From NCBI GenBank assembly GCA_946537565.1, contig CAMNFW010000013.1:1-17154 (forward strand): a stretch of DNA of 17,154 nucleotides, read 5' to 3'. This DNA is from an uncultured Ruminococcus sp. Lineage in GTDB: Bacteria > Bacillota > Clostridia > Oscillospirales > Ruminococcaceae. Both the position numbers and the translations under genes were made by a program. Within the stretch, counting starts at the first letter, position 1, and every line of letters begins with the position of its first letter. Under the pieces are notes generated by a model, which was not told where the DNA came from, did no database searches, and saw only the letters and a program-made list of their open reading frames with translations. Shown here piece after piece: positions 15,401 through 17,154 of this stretch.

Positions 15401-16774
15401 ATGAAACACACAGATGTAAAAGAGATATTAAGCTCACAGGAATTTGTGGGCAAAACAGTGACCGTATGCGGTTGGGTCCGCACTTCAAGAAATTCCAAGA
15501 GTGTGGCATTCATTGAGCTTAACGACGGCACATCACTGAAAAATATACAGATAGTAGTGGATAAGAGCAGCGGAGCTGACTATAAAGAGCCAAGAGTTGG
15601 AATGTCACTTAAGGTAACAGGAACAGCAGCTGCCGGCAGAAACAATACTATCGAGCTGAACGCTTCACCGGAGAATATAGAAGTTCTCGGCGAGTGCCCC
15701 ACAGATTATCCACTCCAGAAAAAAGGACATACTCTTGAATTCCTCAGAAGTATGCCGCATCTTCGAGGCAGATCGAACACATTCAATGCAGTATGGAGAG
15801 TACGTTCAGTACTGGCAGCTTCACTGCACAAATTCTTCCAGAGCAACAATTATGTATATGTGAACACACCGCTTATCACAGGCAGTGACTGTGAGGGAGC
15901 AGGAGAAATGTTCCAGGTAACAACCATTGGATATAACAATGAGTATAAAACTGAGGAAGAGTATTATGCAAATGATTTCTTTGGCAAGCGTGCAGGTCTG
16001 AGCGTTTCCGGACAGCTGGAGGGCGAAGTAGCAGCAATGGCAATGGGAAAGATCTATACTTTCGGACCTTCATTCAGAGCTGAGAACAGCAACACTCCGA
16101 AGCATCTGGCTGAATTCTGGCACATAGAGCCGGAGGTAGCATTTGCAGAGCTGGACGATGTAATTGAAATAGCTGAGAATATGCTGAAATTTGTAATTCG
16201 TGAGCTTCTGGAAACTTGCCCGGACGAGATCGCATTTTTTGATGCACATTTTGAAAAGGGACTTAAGGCACGACTTGAAGAGCTTATCTCACATGATTTT
16301 GGAAGAGTGACATACACCGAAGCAATAAAGCTGCTCCAGGAATCCGGAGAAGACTTTGTATATCCCGTAGAATGGGGCTGTGATCTCCAGACCGAGCATG
16401 AGAGATACATTTCAGAGAAGGTATTCAAGAAGGCAGTATTTGTAACTGATTATCCGAAGGAGATAAAGTCATTTTACATGAAGCAGAATCCTGACGGAAA
16501 GACAGTTGCAGCAGTTGACCTGCTTGTACCTGGAGTTGGCGAGATCATAGGCGGCAGCGAGAGAGAAGCAGATTATGACAAGCTTGTGGCAGCAATGAAG
16601 GAGAGGAATATGAACCTTGACCTTTACAGCGATTATCTTGACCTCAGAAAGTACGGCTCAGTGCCACACGGCGGCTTTGGACTTGGATTTGAGCGACTTA
16701 TCATGTACACAACAGGCATGGCAAATATCCGTGACGTTATACTTTATCCCAGAACAGTCGGCAGCATAAGATAA
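15401..16774 (+). CDS. asnS: Asparaginyl-tRNA synthetase
   Basis: A 457-residue class IIb aminoacyl-tRNA synthetase of normal length that charges tRNA-Asn. The N-terminal OB-fold anticodon-binding domain spans about 18-97 ('VTVCGWVRTSRNSKSVAFIE'). The catalytic domain has motif 2 at 221-240 ('FGPSFRAENSNT' then 'HLAEFWHIEPE'), 'EIIGGSERE' (381-389) and motif 3 GGFGLGFERL (424-433). The ATG follows an AGAGGT ribosome site by about 8 bases. Expression is controlled by the T-box just upstream. It is followed after 133 bases by asnA with no obvious terminator. A direct Asn route means the cell need not rely only on transamidation of Asp-tRNA-Asn. Confidence 0.97.
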   Translation: MKHTDVKEILSSQEFVGKTVTVCGWVRTSRNSKSVAFIELNDGTSLKNIQIVVDKSSGADYKEPRVGMSLKVTGTAAAGRNNTIELNASPENIEVLGECPTDYPLQKKGHTLEFLRSMPHLRGRSNTFNAVWRVRSVLAASLHKFFQSNNYVYVNTPLITGSDCEGAGEMFQVTTIGYNNEYKTEEEYYANDFFGKRAGLSVSGQLEGEVAAMAMGKIYTFGPSFRAENSNTPKHLAEFWHIEPEVAFAELDDVIEIAENMLKFVIRELLETCPDEIAFFDAHFEKGLKARLEELISHDFGRVTYTEAIKLLQESGEDFVYPVEWGCDLQTEHERYISEKVFKKAVFVTDYPKEIKSFYMKQNPDGKTVAAVDLLVPGVGEIIGGSEREADYDKLVAAMKERNMNLDLYSDYLDLRKYGSVPHGGFGLGFERLIMYTTGMANIRDVILYPRTVGSIR

Positions 16775-16853
16775 CAGCAAGCTGAGAACTGAACGTATCA
16801 GCATTAACGGGAAGAATGATTCAGCAGATCAATTTTCCCATGCAATAAACCAA

Positions 16854-16881
16854 CAGGAAACGTCAATGGCGCCGTTTCTTG
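16854..16881 (+). other. Hairpin between asnS and asnA
   Basis: CAGGAAACG (16854-16862) pairs with CGTTTCTTG (16873-16881), nine pairs with one G-T wobble and a 10-base loop. No T-run follows, so it is not a convincing terminator. It may modulate mRNA stability between the two genes, which are probably co-transcribed. Confidence 0.4.
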
Positions 16882-16907
16882 AATATATTTACAAAGGAAT
16901 GATATTT

Positions 16908-17154
16908 ATGTCGAGATCACTTTTTATACCTGAGGGCTACAGTTCAGCCCTGACACTGAGGGAGACACAGCACGCAATAAAATATATCAAGGATATATTT
17001 CAGCAGGCACTTTCCTTTGCACTTACCCTTGACCGTGTATCCGCACCGCTTATCGTCCGCAAGGGCAGCGGTATCAACGACGACCTGAACGGAGTGGAGC
17101 GCAAGGTAGATTTCACTATAAAGGAAATTGACGGTGAAGGAGAGGTAGTGCAGT
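16908..17154 (+). CDS. asnA: Aspartate-ammonia ligase (asparagine synthetase A), N-terminal fragment
   Basis: The first 82 residues of AsnA, cut by the window edge. AsnA makes asparagine from aspartate, ammonia and ATP. Recognisable parts are 'IPEGYSSALTLRETQHAIKYIKD' up to residue 30 and 'APLIVRKGSGINDDLNGVER' (residues 48-67), matching the family block A-P-x-x-x-R-x-G-x-G-x-x-D-x-L-x-G. AAAGGA lies about 9 bases before the ATG. Its place behind the asparagine T-box and asnS suggests that uncharged tRNA-Asn raises both charging capacity and asparagine supply. Completeness cannot be judged here. Confidence 0.93.
   Translation, partial: MSRSLFIPEGYSSALTLRETQHAIKYIKDIFQQALSFALTLDRVSAPLIVRKGSGINDDLNGVERKVDFTIKEIDGEGEVVQ

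Overview
The window looks like chromosomal housekeeping DNA from a low- to mid-GC Gram-positive gut or rumen Clostridia, most likely Ruminococcus or a close relative. The signs are strong AGGAGG-type ribosome binding sites, TTGACA/TATAAT-type promoters, a T-box leader, a lysine riboswitch, an ammonia-dependent asparagine synthetase (AsnA), and a 329-aa meso-diaminopimelate dehydrogenase. The genus is an inference from gene content and style, not from a search. I see no phage, IS transposase, CRISPR array, tRNA or rRNA.

Layout. (1) 1-190: the 3' end of a dCMP deaminase gene, then a bidirectional terminator. (2) 299-2239, minus: a cytosolic LacI-type sugar-binding-protein/GGDEF fusion. (3) 2240-2743: a long AT-rich spacer holding a good promoter and palindromes ahead of ppa (inorganic pyrophosphatase). 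ppa is followed by prs (a divergent, long PRPP synthetase) and a bidirectional terminator. (4) 4628-5062, minus: a small all-helical protein of unknown function. (5) 5219-9311, minus: the lysine/cell-wall cluster asd-dapA-dapB-ddh. It is headed by a strong promoter, a lysine riboswitch and an intrinsic terminator (9341-9588) and closed by a terminator at 5112-5161. These four enzymes convert aspartyl phosphate to meso-diaminopimelate, with Ddh replacing the acylated or DapL branches. A small repeat element with inverted ends lies between asd and dapA. (6) 9605-14904, plus: a divergent transcription unit queA - PAS protein - tgt - HAD phosphatase - HAD phosphatase - SUFU-domain protein. queA and tgt act in queuosine tRNA modification; the other four genes are linked by tight spacing or overlap. 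(7) 14923-17154, plus: a promoter and a long asparagine-specific T-box (specifier AAC) ahead of asnS, then the start of asnA, cut by the window edge.

The regulatory logic is coherent. Lysine closes the asd-dap operon through the riboswitch. Uncharged tRNA-Asn opens asnS and, by likely read-through, asnA. Tgt and QueA modify tRNAs with GUN anticodons, which include tRNA-Asn, so the queuosine and asparagine units may be functionally linked (inference). I found no clear undescribed multi-gene defence or mobile system. The items most worth a second look are the PAS protein and SUFU-domain protein riding in the queuosine unit, the sugar-binding/GGDEF fusion, the repeat element that supplies the asd stop codon, the unusually long T-box with internal repeats, and the shared inverted repeat ahead of ppa and prs.
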